From assembly GCA_025201365.1 (NCBI GenBank), contig JAIXMF010000010.1:620001-684000 (forward strand): 64,000 nt of DNA. The letters run 5' to 3'. Below, piece by piece: positions 35,477 to 49,200 of the stretch. Under the pieces are notes generated by a model. It had not been told where the DNA came from and searched no databases. It saw only the letters and a program-made list of their open reading frames with translations. Within the stretch, counting starts at the first letter, position 1. Every line of letters begins with the position of its first letter. Made by a program: the position numbers and the translations under genes. Source of the DNA: Syncephalis plumigaleata. Taxonomy: Eukaryota; Zoopagomycota; Zoopagomycetes; Zoopagales; Piptocephalidaceae.

Positions 35477-35748
35477 TTATCAGTGGACATACTCCTGTTT
35501 ACTATGCATTTCAACGTACGATAGAGCTCGAATAGACATGGATCAGATGGCATTTCTTCTCTATATCCACTAGACGTACACGTAGTAACGGGTAAGGATG
35601 CGTACACGATTGATACGACATTATGTGTTACGATATTAGTAAATAAAAACAATACTCGATTAACTAGTCGATGGAACAGTAGTCCTTTTTATTTTATTTG
35701 TTTTTTCTCTTCTAACCTTCAAGCAATTCTTACAATTACACTTTAACT

Positions 35749-37324
35749 ATGGCCACTAGCGACACTGACACTAAGCTTAGTAATCGACAGCGTAAAATAC
35801 GAGAACGACAACGTGCCACTGTTGACACACGACAGTTTCCTAATCAAACGGCATTTCGTCAGGCAGAACGACGATTCCGTTATGGCGGAGAATTCTCGCC
35901 AGATAAGCCGGATACTTGGACGGGCGTCATTGATTTTTCGCGTATTAACGCACTTGATGAATCGATACGACATGAGATTATAGAATTGAAATCGCAATGG
36001 GATCCGCGTACTGCACGTTTAAGTACATGGACAGATGGAAATCCAGCCTATAATATCACTGCATCAAATGATGGATGGTCTGGCGAGCAAGTATTTACCG
36101 CGCCAAAGATCTACACACTTGCATCGGCTCCTGGTAGGTAATCGTGTGCTATTTGTATGTTCGTGCTATCTAACTAATTGCTATTCGATATCACATTAGG
36201 TTTGATTGTAATGCCGGAATTGCTAACACCAGCCGCACAACGATATATTACTCGACGATGTCTTAGTGCCTATGCTCGTCCACCGAATCGTAATAATCTC
36301 GATGCGCATTATATACTACCTGATTGTGGTGTGTGGCAACTTGCCTTGCGAGAGATCAACTCGGATACATGTATGGGTGATACATCCGATGGTACGACGG
36401 TAGCAACATCACAGGAACCAGCTGGCTATTATGACAACGAGAACGACAGCAACAATGAGGAGGACACGCCAACTTCAAGCATGAATGAAGAACATCAACA
36501 CTCGACTGAACTGCCATCATCCTCGACATTACTGCGTAAACTACGCTGGACAACACTTGGCTATCAGTATAACTGGTCGAAGAAGCAGTATCATCCTGAT
36601 CATCGATATGCATTTCCATCGGATCTCGCTGAACTTACTCGTATCATGGTTCGTGCTATTAATGGAGTTCGACCCATGGATCCAACACTAGCAGAAGGTC
36701 GACATGTACCATTATTCAATTACGACTATGAACAGTATCAACCGGAAGCAGGTGTAGTTAACTTCTACCAATTACGTAATACGCTGACTGCACACGTTGA
36801 TAAGAGTGAAGAGAACATGGAGGCACCACTCGTGTCGTTTAGGTGAGTCATTTAGATACGTATATATACGTATACGTATCATATTGCTGACTACCTAGTC
36901 ATCTAGTATTGGACATGCATGTATTTATCTGTTAGGTGGCGAGGATCGCAGTCGACCACCTATTCCTATTTATTTACGTAGCGGTGATGTTCTAATCATG
37001 ACGGGTGCTTCACGCTACGCATACCATGGTGAGTAGCATTGGCGTGCATTCATGCTGCCAGTTTCCAACATAATAAGCAAAAAAAACAAAGGCGAACTGA
37101 CGCACTCGTTAGGTGTACCGCGTATTGTAGAGAACTCGCTACCCCAATGGCTGCATGTAAATTCATGTGACAACCAGGAGACTGTCGCTAATAGTCATGG
37201 CATTGCTACTGATTCATTAGAACAGAGTAAACTCGAAATAGATCAACATTGCTGGTTACCTTACGGGAGATATCTCTCCACGTCGCGTATCAATGTTAAT
37301 GTACGACAAGTAATGCTTGATTAA
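35749..37324 (+). CDS. AlkB homologue, ALKBH1-like dioxygenase
   Basis: Fe(II)/2-oxoglutarate dioxygenase acting on methylated nucleic acid. Four exons, roughly 35749-36134, 36200-36841, 36935-37030 and 37114-37324. The order matches ALKBH1: 'PGLIVMPELLTPAAQRYI', an Asp/Ser/Asn-rich insert, 'LRKLRWTTLGYQYNWSKKQY', 'HRYAFPSDLAEL', 'VVNFYQLRNTLTAHVDKSE' (iron ligands His and Asp), 'YLLGGEDRSRPPIPIYLRSG', 'DVLIMTGASRYAYHG' (iron ligand His), then 'VPRIVENSLPQWL' and the Arg-containing 'STSRINVNVRQ' that binds 2-oxoglutarate. All catalytic residues are present. The acidic insert near 36380-36530 is longer than I expect for the family. Confidence 0.93.
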
Positions 37325-38453
37325 TAAATAGATTCATATGTACTATTATGGTATAGCCATTCATTTGCAATAAATACTATTCAATGATTTACGCGTATAC
37401 TACTACTATCACCGGGCAGTTGTATATATGTTATGGTTCATGCTTCAAGGCAAACGGCATGCTAAGTTGCCATTGATCCACATGGCATATCACACGTGGA
37501 TGAGTGCCAACTAGTCTTCTAACGAGAGTCAAGAATAAAGGAGAACTAGCCACACTAAACGAGTCAGGCTTACTCTCGCATACGCACACCATGATATATC
37601 CTTGATCGTAAGCATGGTTCTATTTCTATCACTCAGTGTCAGTGTATGTATGCGTCTATATCGCTGTGTGTCCTTGTTCACACTATTTATTACTCATAGC
37701 GACATGTGCGCATATATCCACCAATGCATTGATAGTACTTGTCCAAAAACTAAGACGTGCTTTATAATTGACGTTTTTTTAATTCCTCACTTTGTTGCAT
37801 TCACTTTTCTTTCTACTTATTCCTCACTCTCCTCTGCCTGCAAGCTCCTTCCTCTTCTTCCTCTTCTTTCTCTATTACTATTATCCTGCTCCTACTTGCT
37901 CTACTCACGCATACACGCACACACACACACACGCACGCACACGCACGCACTCACGCTCACCCACCCACAAACACACACACACACACACATACGTGCACAC
38001 GCACGCACGCACGCGCCCACTTCAACTTGTTCAGTCCCTATTATCCACCTTGTGCCACTCTTCAACGTGTATCGACTGCTTCGTGTTGTTCTTTACCTGC
38101 TTTGCTATTGTTATTCTACTAAAGCACCTCCTCTACTGTTCTCCTCACTCACTCACTCACCCCAATAGTTGATTTCCCATAGTCGGAATTGATAACTGCT
38201 CGCCTGGTTATTGGTTAGCTGTCTGTAGACGTGTTGTCGTCTTCTCTTCTTCTTTCTCCGCTCTCGCTTGCTCGCTCTCGCTTTACCTCACTCTTTCTTT
38301 ATTTTCATCTCAGAATTACTTCATCCATATATAATACTCTTTCACTCTCTTCTGTTTGTACTTGCGTGTACTCACACTTGTCTAGCTGCTATTATTCATA
38401 AATATCTTTCTCTTTCTCTTTCGTATTTTACTGATTCTTTATTTCTATTCATC
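37325..38453. other. Intergenic region and long leader of the ARF6 gene
   Basis: About 1.1 kb without a supported gene. Pyrimidine-rich throughout, with a CA-rich simple repeat (37915-38010) and many CTCTTTCT runs up to the ARF6 start. Open frames over the repeat are made of His-Thr strings and are rejected. Confidence 0.5.
37915..38010. repeat. (CA)n-rich microsatellite
   Basis: About 95 bases of CACACA and CGCACG units interrupted by a CACCCACCC stretch. Confidence 0.9.
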
Positions 38454-39264
<811 letters not shown>

Positions 39265-40080
39265 CTCGACATATTGTTCATTACAGCACCTCCCTCTACT
39301 TCCGGTCACGATAATAGCAACGAAATACCAGATCGTCTATTGTTATTACTACGTGAGACGTAGGAGATAGACAGTTTCCATAGATTTGGTCTGTATTTTT
39401 TAAGGCATCATCACTGAAGCATATAAATCGGTATTAGCCTTGGCATAGTCATCTCATCTCTCTTATCTCTCTCATTTCTCTTTTATTTTCTTTACCAGTT
39501 GCCTAGCTGTTGTTCAGTTTGGTTTCATTTCTCTTTCCATTTCTCTTTCCTCTTCCATTGCTCGTTACTTTGCTATCGCCATTGCTAGTTGTGTCCGATC
39601 GATTTCATATCCATATACGCATGGATACGTATATGTCGCTAATCTTATTTGAAGTTATTTTCACCTTCTTCCAGTTTAATATTATCATCAAAAGCATGAA
39701 ACGATGATACAGTAATCTTCAATGGTTGTGGTTGCTGCAATTGTAATGTGTATCGCGTTATTATTACTATTATTGCTGCTGTTTCTTAAACTATAACCAT
39801 TCAAGGCCGTTCATCGTTATATTACTAGCCCATTTATTACTATTATTACTATTACTATTATTACTCGTATACATACATTTGTTTGCTCATCATATCTATT
39901 CATGAACACTTGAATGAATAGAACAAATGCTCGAGTATGTTCCATCTGTGCGCACTCTTCTGTTCCCGGTTCAATCAAGTTCGTTAATCGTTTTATTAAA
40001 GTGTTCCCCCTTCCTCCACATACATATATATATATACGATTATCATAATGTCAATGACTAATACGTTCATTTATTTGCAA
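39265..40080. other. Gene-poor stretch with leader-like composition
   Basis: About 815 bases. A CATATAAAT sequence near 39420 is followed by CTCTTTTCTCTTT pyrimidine tracts (39450-39560), the same composition as coding-gene leaders in this window, but no convincing gene follows. The open frame at 39510-39707 is low-complexity. ATTACT triplets fill 39830-39870. Confidence 0.4.
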
Positions 40081-40824
40081 TTATGAAAGTGCGGCAATGC
40101 ACTCGATCTCCACTAGGACATCACGGGGAAGACGTGCCACCTCGAAGGCAGAACGAGCTGGTCGATTTGCACCCATCTCCTGTATGAGTTTATTACAGTG
40201 GTTAGTATTAACAGTTACACGATTGTTTATGTCGCAATGTACAGGTGATATCAACTTACTTCCGCGTAGACCTCGTTAAACGCGTTGAACTCGTTCATAT
40301 CCTTGAGGAATACAGTTGTCTTGCAAACATTTGATAGATCGACATTGGCAGCACGCAACACAGCACGGATATTATGGAATACTTGACGCTAACATCATTA
40401 ATATACATTGATTAGTTAAGGATTACTACTTTATCTTTGTTTCTCTCTCTATAAATCATCGCTTACCGTTTGTTCGCGAACACCACCTGGTACAATATCG
40501 CCAGTAGCCGGATTCATAGGAATTTGACCCGAGCAGTAAAGGAAGCCATTGGCTGCAACTGCTTGCGCTAATATATAGATGCATTACATGTTATTATCAA
40601 TGTATATATATACATATACGTATACATATCTTTTACTTACAATAAGGACCGATGGCAGCGGGTGCCTCGGTAGTATGAATAACTTTAAGCTGGCTAGACA
40701 TGGCGCGACGATATTGACTAATAGCTGAAGACGCAGTAATAGCAGTGGATGTGATATGTGAACTAGTTGGTCTCAAGTGTTGGGCAAGTAAAGCTACGCG
40801 ACGTGTCTGGTTACCTGGTAGCAT
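40081..40824 (-). CDS. RidA / Mmf1-like enamine-imine deaminase
   Basis: Removes reactive 2-aminoacrylate-type imines. Three exons. The first reads as a presequence ('[19 protein letters not shown]') followed by an internal '[20 protein letters not shown]'. The core continues '[20 protein letters not shown]', '[20 protein letters not shown]', '[20 protein letters not shown]', '[20 protein letters not shown]', ending 'CIAALS'. The active-site Arg of '[11 protein letters not shown]' and the Glu near the end are present. Start at 40824 gives a mitochondrial Mmf1-like form, start at the internal Met a cytosolic Hmf1-like form. Confidence 0.94.
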
Positions 40825-41016
40825 CGAATAAGTAACAACAATAACAATGGTATGAAGAAAGAGGAGAAGGAAGGAAGAGGGAAATACGATACTTTGAATA
40901 ATGATGATGATGACGTGGCAATAAATGGGGCAACACTTATTTAGTCAATGCCAAAATAAAGGATAATGTTACACTTGTGTACAATTCTATATTAATCTAC
41001 AAGGAGAAATGTACAT

Positions 41017-42080
41017 TTATGTGGAATTACTTTCATCGGAAGTATTCGAATCTTGAATGATATATCCATCAAGAAGTGGAAGTAATCGAGCTAGACAAGC
41101 ATCTAACGCTGTCTCATTCCGACTTACTAACGAGATAACAACACGTGGCTTAGCTGTATCTACATTGGATTCAACGCGTAGTTGTTGCGGTCCACCACAT
41201 GGATAACTGCCGATTTTAACAAGACCTTCCACTTTTTGTTGTTCCTCTCGTAGTATATCAGCTATTTGCGACTCCACCTTTCGTGTGCCTATTTGACGCC
41301 GATAGAATGGTTGCTGCTGCTTCTCGCGTAGAAAAGACGGCAATGCCACATCCAATAATCGACGAAATAGTATCGGTACACCGGGCATAATATATATTTG
41401 CTCATTAATAACGACCACGGGTGTCCATAGATTGGGTTCAGACGCCGAGTACACGGTGACATTGGGTCCACTCGGTTGCCACGCCATACGTTGACGTCGA
41501 TTGAGATCTGCCTCTGTCATCGTGCCATCACCGGTCAGTCGTGGATGATTAGCACGCATTCGTTTCCATGTCGGTTCGTGTAATGCCATGGGCAGATTGA
41601 ACGCGGTAGCAATCGATTCATAAGTGATGTCATCATGTGTTGGCCCTAGTATAAGATCTACATGTCAGCAAGAGATGGATATGACGACAACAACAACAAC
41701 AATACTTACCAATACCGCCACAAGTGTATACAATATCGTATCGTTCGGCTAGTCGTCTCACCGAATCACCAATATCCTCTTTGTTATCGGGCACCACCTC
41801 AATACGACGTAATTCAATACCGCGACCAAAACACCATTTAGCTACATATTGTCCATTATTACTCTGCTTTAGTGTATAGAATAAACTTGTCGTATTACTT
41901 ACCAAGATAGTTCGAATTAGTGTCAACTGTTTTACCGTTTAGAATCTCATCACCAATAACACATAAACTAGCGGTGTGCGTGGTGTAATTACGCGTCAAT
42001 ATCGAGGATAAATAGGTTGACCCGTTCAGCTTGCGAGTAAACAATAAACGCGACTGTAGTCTAGTTAATGAATACGGCAT
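41017..42080 (-). CDS. MoCF/CinA-like (molybdopterin-binding fold) protein, FLAD1 N-domain-like
   Basis: Three main exons. The N-terminus 'MPYSLTRLQSRLLFTRKLNG' is presequence-like. The fold signatures are 'LCVIGDEILNGKTVDTNSNY', 'LRRIEVVPDNKEDIGDSVRR', 'YDIVYTCGGIGPTHDD' and 'PNVTVYSASEPNLWTPVVVI', with 'YIMPGVPILFRRL'. In animals this domain is the N-terminal part of FAD synthase and hydrolyses FAD. In bacteria the same fold is in CinA. No PAPS-reductase-type FAD synthase domain follows here, so it is a stand-alone member. The function in fungi is uncertain. Confidence 0.85.
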
Positions 42081-42281
42081 GATAACCTGTGCCGTTGAAT
42101 AATTAACGGATAATAGTGTCGTCAAAATGGTGAAAATATTACAGTGACACAAAAGGAGAAACAGATTTGATTTTAGATGAGTTAATCATCCAGTTCATAG
42201 AAAGTATTAGCATGTGTTATGGTTTAATGATGTATAAACACTGCTCTTAACAACTAATAGACTATAATTTATTGGTACTGG

Positions 42282-43904
42282 TTATAGTTCGCCGTATTCT
42301 TGTATTATTTGTATATGGCTGTCACGAGAACTACATATCATACCAGCCATTGCATAATTAGGCAATCTCCATTGCCCGTTAGGCACTTCCAATGTGCGTA
42401 TTATTTCGTTTGTACTGATATCTACAAGCAATTGACGTGTTATACGATTATGCTCTATTCCATAAAAAGCATGCAGATCTCCAATAACATGTCTGATTAT
42501 AGCTGTATTCGGTATTTGTAATACTTGCTTATCATTGTAGAATAAGTCTGTCCATACCTTTGTTGGCTCGGGATCAAGTTTAAAAAAATCGCATCCAGCC
42601 CTAAACAATGGGATAGGTATATGTTGGTCAGATATAGTGTAGCAATTACGTGGAGTATGGCTTTGACCATCGGGTGCTACGCTATGCATTATACATGAAT
42701 CATAATCAGGAAAATTATGTAATTTGATGGTCATACAAGAGTCATATGAACTATATGCATTTAGCCACTCATACGACATCCTCTCAGGTAGTTGAAACCG
42801 GCCACTTCGCAATTGTACAACAGGATTATTGCTCGAGAACTGGTATAATGCCCATTCAATATAATGTATATCATCATCTTTCACTAGTCTTGCCATATAT
42901 ACTATTGCTGTATTGTTGGTTGTTTCGTAAAAACATGCCACGCCCCATGTACCACCAATGCTTCCTGGATACATGAAGCTGTTATCTATATCGAATACCA
43001 TTATATGGTCTAAGTTCATTGATTATTAGTACTGGTTATATGGCATCATTGTATAATTACTATGCTTACAGATTTGCCAATCATTGGATGACTCTTGTGC
43101 TTTGTTCACTAGCAATATCCATTTCCCCTCAACTTTATCCACTTTATATGGTGCTGGAACGTCAAATGTAGTGAAAAGACCGCCATGTTTGCGAGTAAGT
43201 ATTTTTACATTATAGTTGGTATCGTTTCCAATTGCATAAGGAGATACGGCTATATAATGATCACCCAGGACATAATTGTACTTGGCTTCATTATCAGTAT
43301 TCAGTGAAAAAATGTTTGGCGATGTGGAGAATGTACTGTTATATTCAATGTTGTTGTTTGATCTAAGATTTGAGTGCGGTAGATATTCGACAGTGTAACT
43401 ATGACTTGATGTCCCCTCTAAGAGATCATATTGCGTCATAATTGTACCATTATCAATATTTTCTTTACGATAATATATTCCATCGTTGTCAGATTTCATA
43501 TCGATATGCGTGGTATCGCATAGTCCATATCGCCAATTATTCTCGGTGCTCACTCGTCGACGATATGTGTTGTACCAGTCCACATTCTCTAGTAGATCGG
43601 CTCGTTTATCCGATGTACATGGATTGTTGACATCCGTGCGTATACACCATAATACGAATTCCATTTCTTTGTCGTAATAAATTCCCGATAGGAAATTCTT
43701 ATGATATAGTTCCTGCCATAATACTGTATCATTTCGAATACTGCTTCTTAACGAGTGACAACATGCTGATAAACGTAATAATTCGGTATGACCAAGTAGA
43801 CTACGGAAGACACACTGGTCATGAGATGGAAGAGTATTCAGACAAACTAGTAATCTACAAGACGAGTTGGAATTACTCGATATTTCAGTGGTAGTAGTAG
43901 ACAT
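42282..43904 (-). CDS. F-box-like protein
   Basis: Two exons, 43070-43904 and 42282-43009, joined across a 60-base intron (GTAAGC donor, TACTAAT branch point, CTTAG acceptor). The join gives 520 residues. Without it the two frames look like separate genes. Near the N-terminus 'FRSLLGHTELLRLSACCHSL' with 'LWQELYHKNFL' fits an F-box, weakly. The rest has recurring beta-type segments with Trp and Tyr but no repeat I can name. A substrate adaptor of an SCF ubiquitin ligase is a reasonable guess, not more. Confidence 0.65.
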
Positions 43905-43991
43905 AGTGGAATGGAATAAGAAAGGCGATATGGGATAGAGAAATACGATGACGTTATTTTAATCAAGAATACACAAATAAATCATACACAA

Positions 43992-44424
43992 GTGTGGATA
44001 ACAATGAAGCATGATGTTCAAGTCTTTCTAATTGACGAGATATCATACTGTTATTTGTCATGCCTTCTTAATATGAGTACAATCTATAACAATATACTAA
44101 TTCATTATTCTATTGGATGCACACATCAGAATTGTAAAGATGACATGAAAGGTAAAGGATTCGAGTATCGTGTATGGAATCGGGATATGGCAGCATGTCT
44201 GACTTTTATTCAGACATGCTGTCTTTGTAATGGAAATGGTGTTCTAACACAATTACATCAAAGTGTCATGACTTCTAAATGCTCAAGAGCAGGAGGACAA
44301 CAAGAAACAACTTAACCGTGATTGTTATTGCTTCCACATCTAAATACGTAAGTTTTATCATCATGACTATTATTTATTAGTAAAAACAATAGGCTAGCTG
44401 CGTTAATCAGAAAGTAAAATCCTG
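43992..44424 (+). mobile_element. Decayed TnpB/Fanzor-like fragment (copy A) with right terminal repeat
   Basis: An open frame (43992-44315) contains 'VFLIDEISYCYLSC', 'GCTHQNCKDD' and 'YRVWNRDMAACLTFIQ'. The order Asp-Glu, Cys pair, Cys pair, then Asn-Arg-Asp followed by an Ala-rich helix is that of the zinc ribbon and last RuvC motif of TnpB and its eukaryotic kin Fanzor. The DNA from about 44158 to 44426 aligns with copy B at 52.4-52.7 kb, including 100 bases after the stop and a TIR-like right end (CCTG then TA). The left end and the bulk of the gene are missing. Naming the family rests on the NRD motif and is moderately secure. Confidence 0.5.
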
Positions 44425-44481
44425 TAATGATTTATTAACAAATATATACTAAAAAATGAATGGATACATTTATCATTGCGT

Positions 44482-46188
44482 TTAATGTCGATGCTTTTTA
44501 CGATGTCTGCTGCTATTGTCAGAATAGTGTGATCGTCTTCGCTCACTACTACGACTACGACTACGACTACGACTACGATGTCTTCGATGTCGATGTCGGT
44601 GTCGTTCCTCTTTATGATCTGATTGTTCATTTTTATAGGCAGTAGAGGTTTGCGTTATTGTATCTTGCTCGTTAGTTGTACTATTATTCTTGATAGATAC
44701 ATCGTTGCCAGTCACTTGAGCTAATAGTTCCTCTGGTTCTGGCATAATAAGATCGTTCTATTCATTAATAGGTTAGTAAGTGTTCAATCATTTCATTCAT
44801 ATATTTCGATCTTACCTTTGATACCATTGTAATCGAACTATTCAATGCGTATTTTGTCTTGGATGCAGTAGATCCAACCCTTGTTGCTGATGCAGGCTGA
44901 CCCGCCACCCTACTTGGATTGGATGGTGTTGTCATGGACTTGCTCGTGGCCATTGGGCTTTGTTGTCGTTCGCGTTCATGACTCTTAAGCATGGCTGCCG
45001 TAACTATTCGACTTAATGTATCCAACCGTCTTTTAATATGTTCATTACTCGTATCTAACTCTTGTGCTTTCTTGTATTCTCGTTGTGCTTCCACATAACG
45101 CCTATGTTGGAAATAACTATTCATACAAGTGATTAGCTAGTTCATCCATGATATTCTCCGTTATGTCTTACCCATCAGCTCGTGCAATGAATGCCTCACT
45201 ACAATTAGGCGATATTTGTAATGCTTGTTGGTATTTCTTGAATGCCTCTGCCATATTACCATTTTGTGCTAGTTTCCTTCCTTCTTTCACGCTGTATCAT
45301 ATACATATTAATATACATCAATCAAGCAAATAAGCAAGTAAACAAGTAAATACACTTACACTGAATTGGCCCATATCAGATTTTGTCGCTTTCTCAATGA
45401 CATATAATTGATATTGTTCATGTGTCGTCTCCATTGTTCCCTATCAATTTGATCGAGGAATCCTAGACCTGCTTGCAAGCCATACTGTTTCCCTAAACGT
45501 TCCTCCATCTTATCACTCTCACCCGCCATTATGCGTTGCTCGGTCGTTTTATTCGATTTATTCGACTGGTAAAGTTGTTCCATACTAGATTCTGAGCACA
45601 AACTAGTATCAGGTCTTAGACTAAATGGAGATGTAACCGATACGGATGATTCACGACGGTTAAGCTTTGCATTATTGTTACTATTAACAATTTGATGTTT
45701 ATGTTGTTCCATACAAGTACGATATGACGGTAGCCAAGTGTTAAATCCAATTATTTTATCAAGTTCCTCTTCTTTTGTTATATTCTCTAACGAGTGCTCT
45801 TCATTCCTATTCGTATTCTGCTTGTCTACGCTTAACTGCTGTTGTTGCTGTTGTCGCGATTCTTTATAGTTAGTTCGGTATCTTACACCAGTTGACGTTC
45901 TTATACGAATATCCTCCTTAGCGAGTGAGGATGTCGACTGCATCGCGTCATTCGACGCTTCCTTTAACCATTCGGGCAGTTCTATCGCACCAAGTGACTG
46001 AAACACCGCATCAATAGTATCAGCTGCAGAATCAAGAACACTGCCAGAATCTTTTGCATCTATACGTAACATAAAGCATTAATATAATTACTCACATGCA
46101 CGTAGCATATTAGAGTAATCTAAGAAAAGTTACCTAGTTTAGAGTGCGATTCGTTTGATAACTTGTTAGTATCATTATTCTGTGCCAT
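44482..46188 (-). CDS. TPR protein with RS-like C-terminal tail (TTC14-like)
   Basis: About five exons. The first (to 46188) encodes 'MAQNNDTNKLSNESHSKL'. A long, Gln/Asn/Ser-rich region follows, then 'QYGLQAGLGFLDQIDREQWR', TPR motifs 'VKEGRKLAQNGNMAEAFKKY' with 'ALQISPNCSEAFIARAD', and 'RRYVEAQREYKKAQELDT'. The tail is charged, 'HKEERHRHRHRRHRSRSRSR' continuing to 'HRKKHRH', partly built from a repeated CGA/TAC-type triplet array. Order and tail resemble TTC14, an RNA-associated TPR protein. The S1 domain of TTC14 is not seen. Role inferred: nuclear RNA metabolism. Confidence 0.65.
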
Positions 46189-46292
46189 AGACGTAATAAT
46201 ATAATATAAATAGTGGAAAGCGAGAGAGAGAGCGAGAGAGATAAATAGATTCAGTTCGTATGACAAGTGTGAACGAAAAAAGAAGTGTTTAT

Positions 46293-49200
46293 TTATTTCC
46301 TATTAACAGACGCACTAGTTCGATTATTAGAATGAGTGTTCACTGCCGTGCCATGATTTCTCGCTTTTGTCGACGAGATGGAACTACGACCAGATGATAC
46401 TTGCTTCTTTTTTGTATCTCTAGGCGATTGTCTATCATTAGATGCTACCGATTCTTTATACTTAGCAGGATGAGGCGATTTAGCTGAATTAGCATTTCTA
46501 TTAGGAGGATGCATTGGTGATCGAGTAGGCGAACAATTGACATGCTTCTCCGTTAATGACGGTGTAGACTTTACTGAATCTGATAGTGCACCCAAATTAT
46601 CCGATTCTGGTGAATAGAGTGTGGCACTCGTATTGTAATCGGCGTCTTTATCAGATGCTTGATTAGGTTTCTTGTCCGTTATTAACATGGATTTTAATAG
46701 GTGACTAAGTGCATCTACAGGTGGATCGCTCGTTTCCTTACTATCTTTCGACTTTGATCCCATTGATGATGTCGTATCAGTAGTAGTAATAAGTGGTTCG
46801 ACGTTGTTGACAACCTGTCGATAGGTTTGATTGATCACTCTGTATTTTGGCAATCTTATAGCTCGATGAGGTGAACATCTACATAATAAACAAATGAGAC
46901 AACAGTCATAACAATACAAGTGTAGCAATTACCTTTCATTGAGATCTTTACCACATACATACGGATGATCTAATAGAATATCGAGGAATGTGTTGCTATA
47001 ACCAACTACTGTGCCTTGTGTGGCTATTGGAGGGCCACCATGTCCATCGTAAAGATGAATGATTCGATCACCTAATCGAAACCTTTGATCCGCTAAATAT
47101 TCTACCGATTTCTCCGGTTGTAATACTTGCTATTCGTAGCAACATACAAATGAATGAGTTATATCTTGACTATTATTTATCTATTTACTCATTTGACTAC
47201 TTACCTCAATAGTAACATCATGAAGAATGAGTGGACCTGGATCCATCTTCTGATTAGATATTGGTGCATTTGCAACCAACTTTTCAATCTGACTGATTGT
47301 TTCCTATTATACTTGATCAGTACTGCAATGTTTAAATTGATCATGGTAGTAGATTACCTTGTCTAGTATAGAATCATATATACTGATTAATGGTAACTTC
47401 TTCCATTCTTGCTGATCCTTCCATTGCATTATTTCATTTACACGTCTCATCGCTATATCTTCAGGAAATAGCGATTGAACTGATAGATTATCTATTGCAG
47501 CATGAGTGTGATTAGTTCGTCTCTTATAATTATAATATGCACTCATCTTACCAGTATTATTACACTTTTTCAATGCTTTAATAAGATCAGGAAAAGTATT
47601 CTAATCGATCATAAGATTATTACATGAATATGCCATTGTCAATCTATCTCATGCAACTTACAATGTAGTCCGTGATGTTCTGATATGCCTTGGGCGAGTA
47701 TTCCCATTCTCGCTGATTGAATCGCGTGTAACCATCCAGTTTTAATCTCTTGGTATGTGATTTGAAGTATAGACCAACGTTGAAACGTCGTTTGCTCGTC
47801 TTATCCTCCACCAATATGCATGATGTCAGCTGACTTAATAGCTTTGGGGATAGGTTTAGATTAGACGCTAGTTTCGCCGCCTTAATATAGTCCTTTTGTT
47901 TGTTTCGTCTCTCCAAGATCAATTTAGTTATCTTGTCCGGGTAGATATAATACATTTTTGCAATCTAGTAGTAATAATATTGTATGTTATTTAGGATAAA
48001 CAATTAGAGGACATAGGGCTACTTACATTGAAATGAACAGTCATCGTTGTTTCATGATGCTTGGCCACTCGACATGGATAGCCGAAAAAGCTATTACCGA
48101 GGAAGAACACATTACTATCCAAGGGAAATCGTTTCTCAATGGATTGCGATGAAGATATCTATGTGTACACACACGCTTTATAGTTAGTGTTGTTCCTTGT
48201 GTCATCATTGCTATATCGTAGTCATTTTCACATACAATAGGTATATCATCATTTTGTTCATAGGTATCTTCTGAATCCTCAGCGATAATGTAATGAATGG
48301 GATGAGTGCATTCCTTCGATTTGTCATATTTATACGTTAATGTGCCATCATTATTTCTAATAATCTCTACAGTAGTTTGTTAATATAAATAGTATAGTAA
48401 ACTAGATAGCATACTTCTATCTTACCTTTTAATGGTCGAATCCACACCAGAGGTGTTTTACCTCCTAGTATTACTGCGTCCTCCTCTTCTACCGTTAATT
48501 TCCTAATAGGAAGATTTCTTTGAAGCTCTTCAGTTTTTGCAGTTGGAAGATCATAGAAAATAATTCGTTCTTCCTCCTTACTCCACTCGTAACGAGTATA
48601 TTCGTCTGCTACGCTGACCACACATCCTCGACGACCATATGGCCAACCTATAAATATGCTATTAGCAAAAGAAATCTACCAACTAGCCCATGGGACTCTT
48701 ACCATATATGACTCGTTTACCGATATATCGTTCCGCTAATTCATTGGTATTCATAATGGGAGGTGACACTGTTAATGTCATTCTCATGTAGCTAGATAGT
48801 CAAGTCAAGCTGATTAGAAGATCAACATTCATCATATACAAATAAATTATAATTACCCAACGGCCCAGTGTTTCGCTAATTCCTTGCCTTTAACTAGTTT
48901 AGCATCGATTGGGATGGAGTTCAGTGTGTAATACGCCGATTTACTCAGCGAATTACGTCCTTCCTTTTTACTTTTCGGTAACTTGTACGTGCAATTCCAA
49001 TCTAAAGGCAATGGCGGGTCGTGTATTTCACATTTACAGTGTAATTTCCGTTTATCTATATAAGATCATTGGATTAGTTATTACTGTTTACTAAAGTATA
49101 AAGAATGGCTAGCTTCCTACTAGAAAATATATCGGGTATTGATGATTTTATAAAATGATCCGCTGTCGAACTATACTTGAAGGAATAGAGGCGTCCCTGT

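Noticed and set aside
37602-38172. Open frames of 126 and 188 codons ahead of ARF6
   Set aside because: They translate a CA/CT simple repeat into His-Thr and Leu-Ser strings with no domain or splice context.
42282-43904. Two separate genes (43026-43904 and 42282-43019)
   Set aside because: A 60-base intron with good donor, branch point and acceptor joins the two frames in phase. One gene is simpler.
44510-44640. Tandem ACTACG triplets as a separate repeat element
   Set aside because: They encode the Arg-Ser tail of the TPR protein on the minus strand, so they are coding low-complexity sequence.
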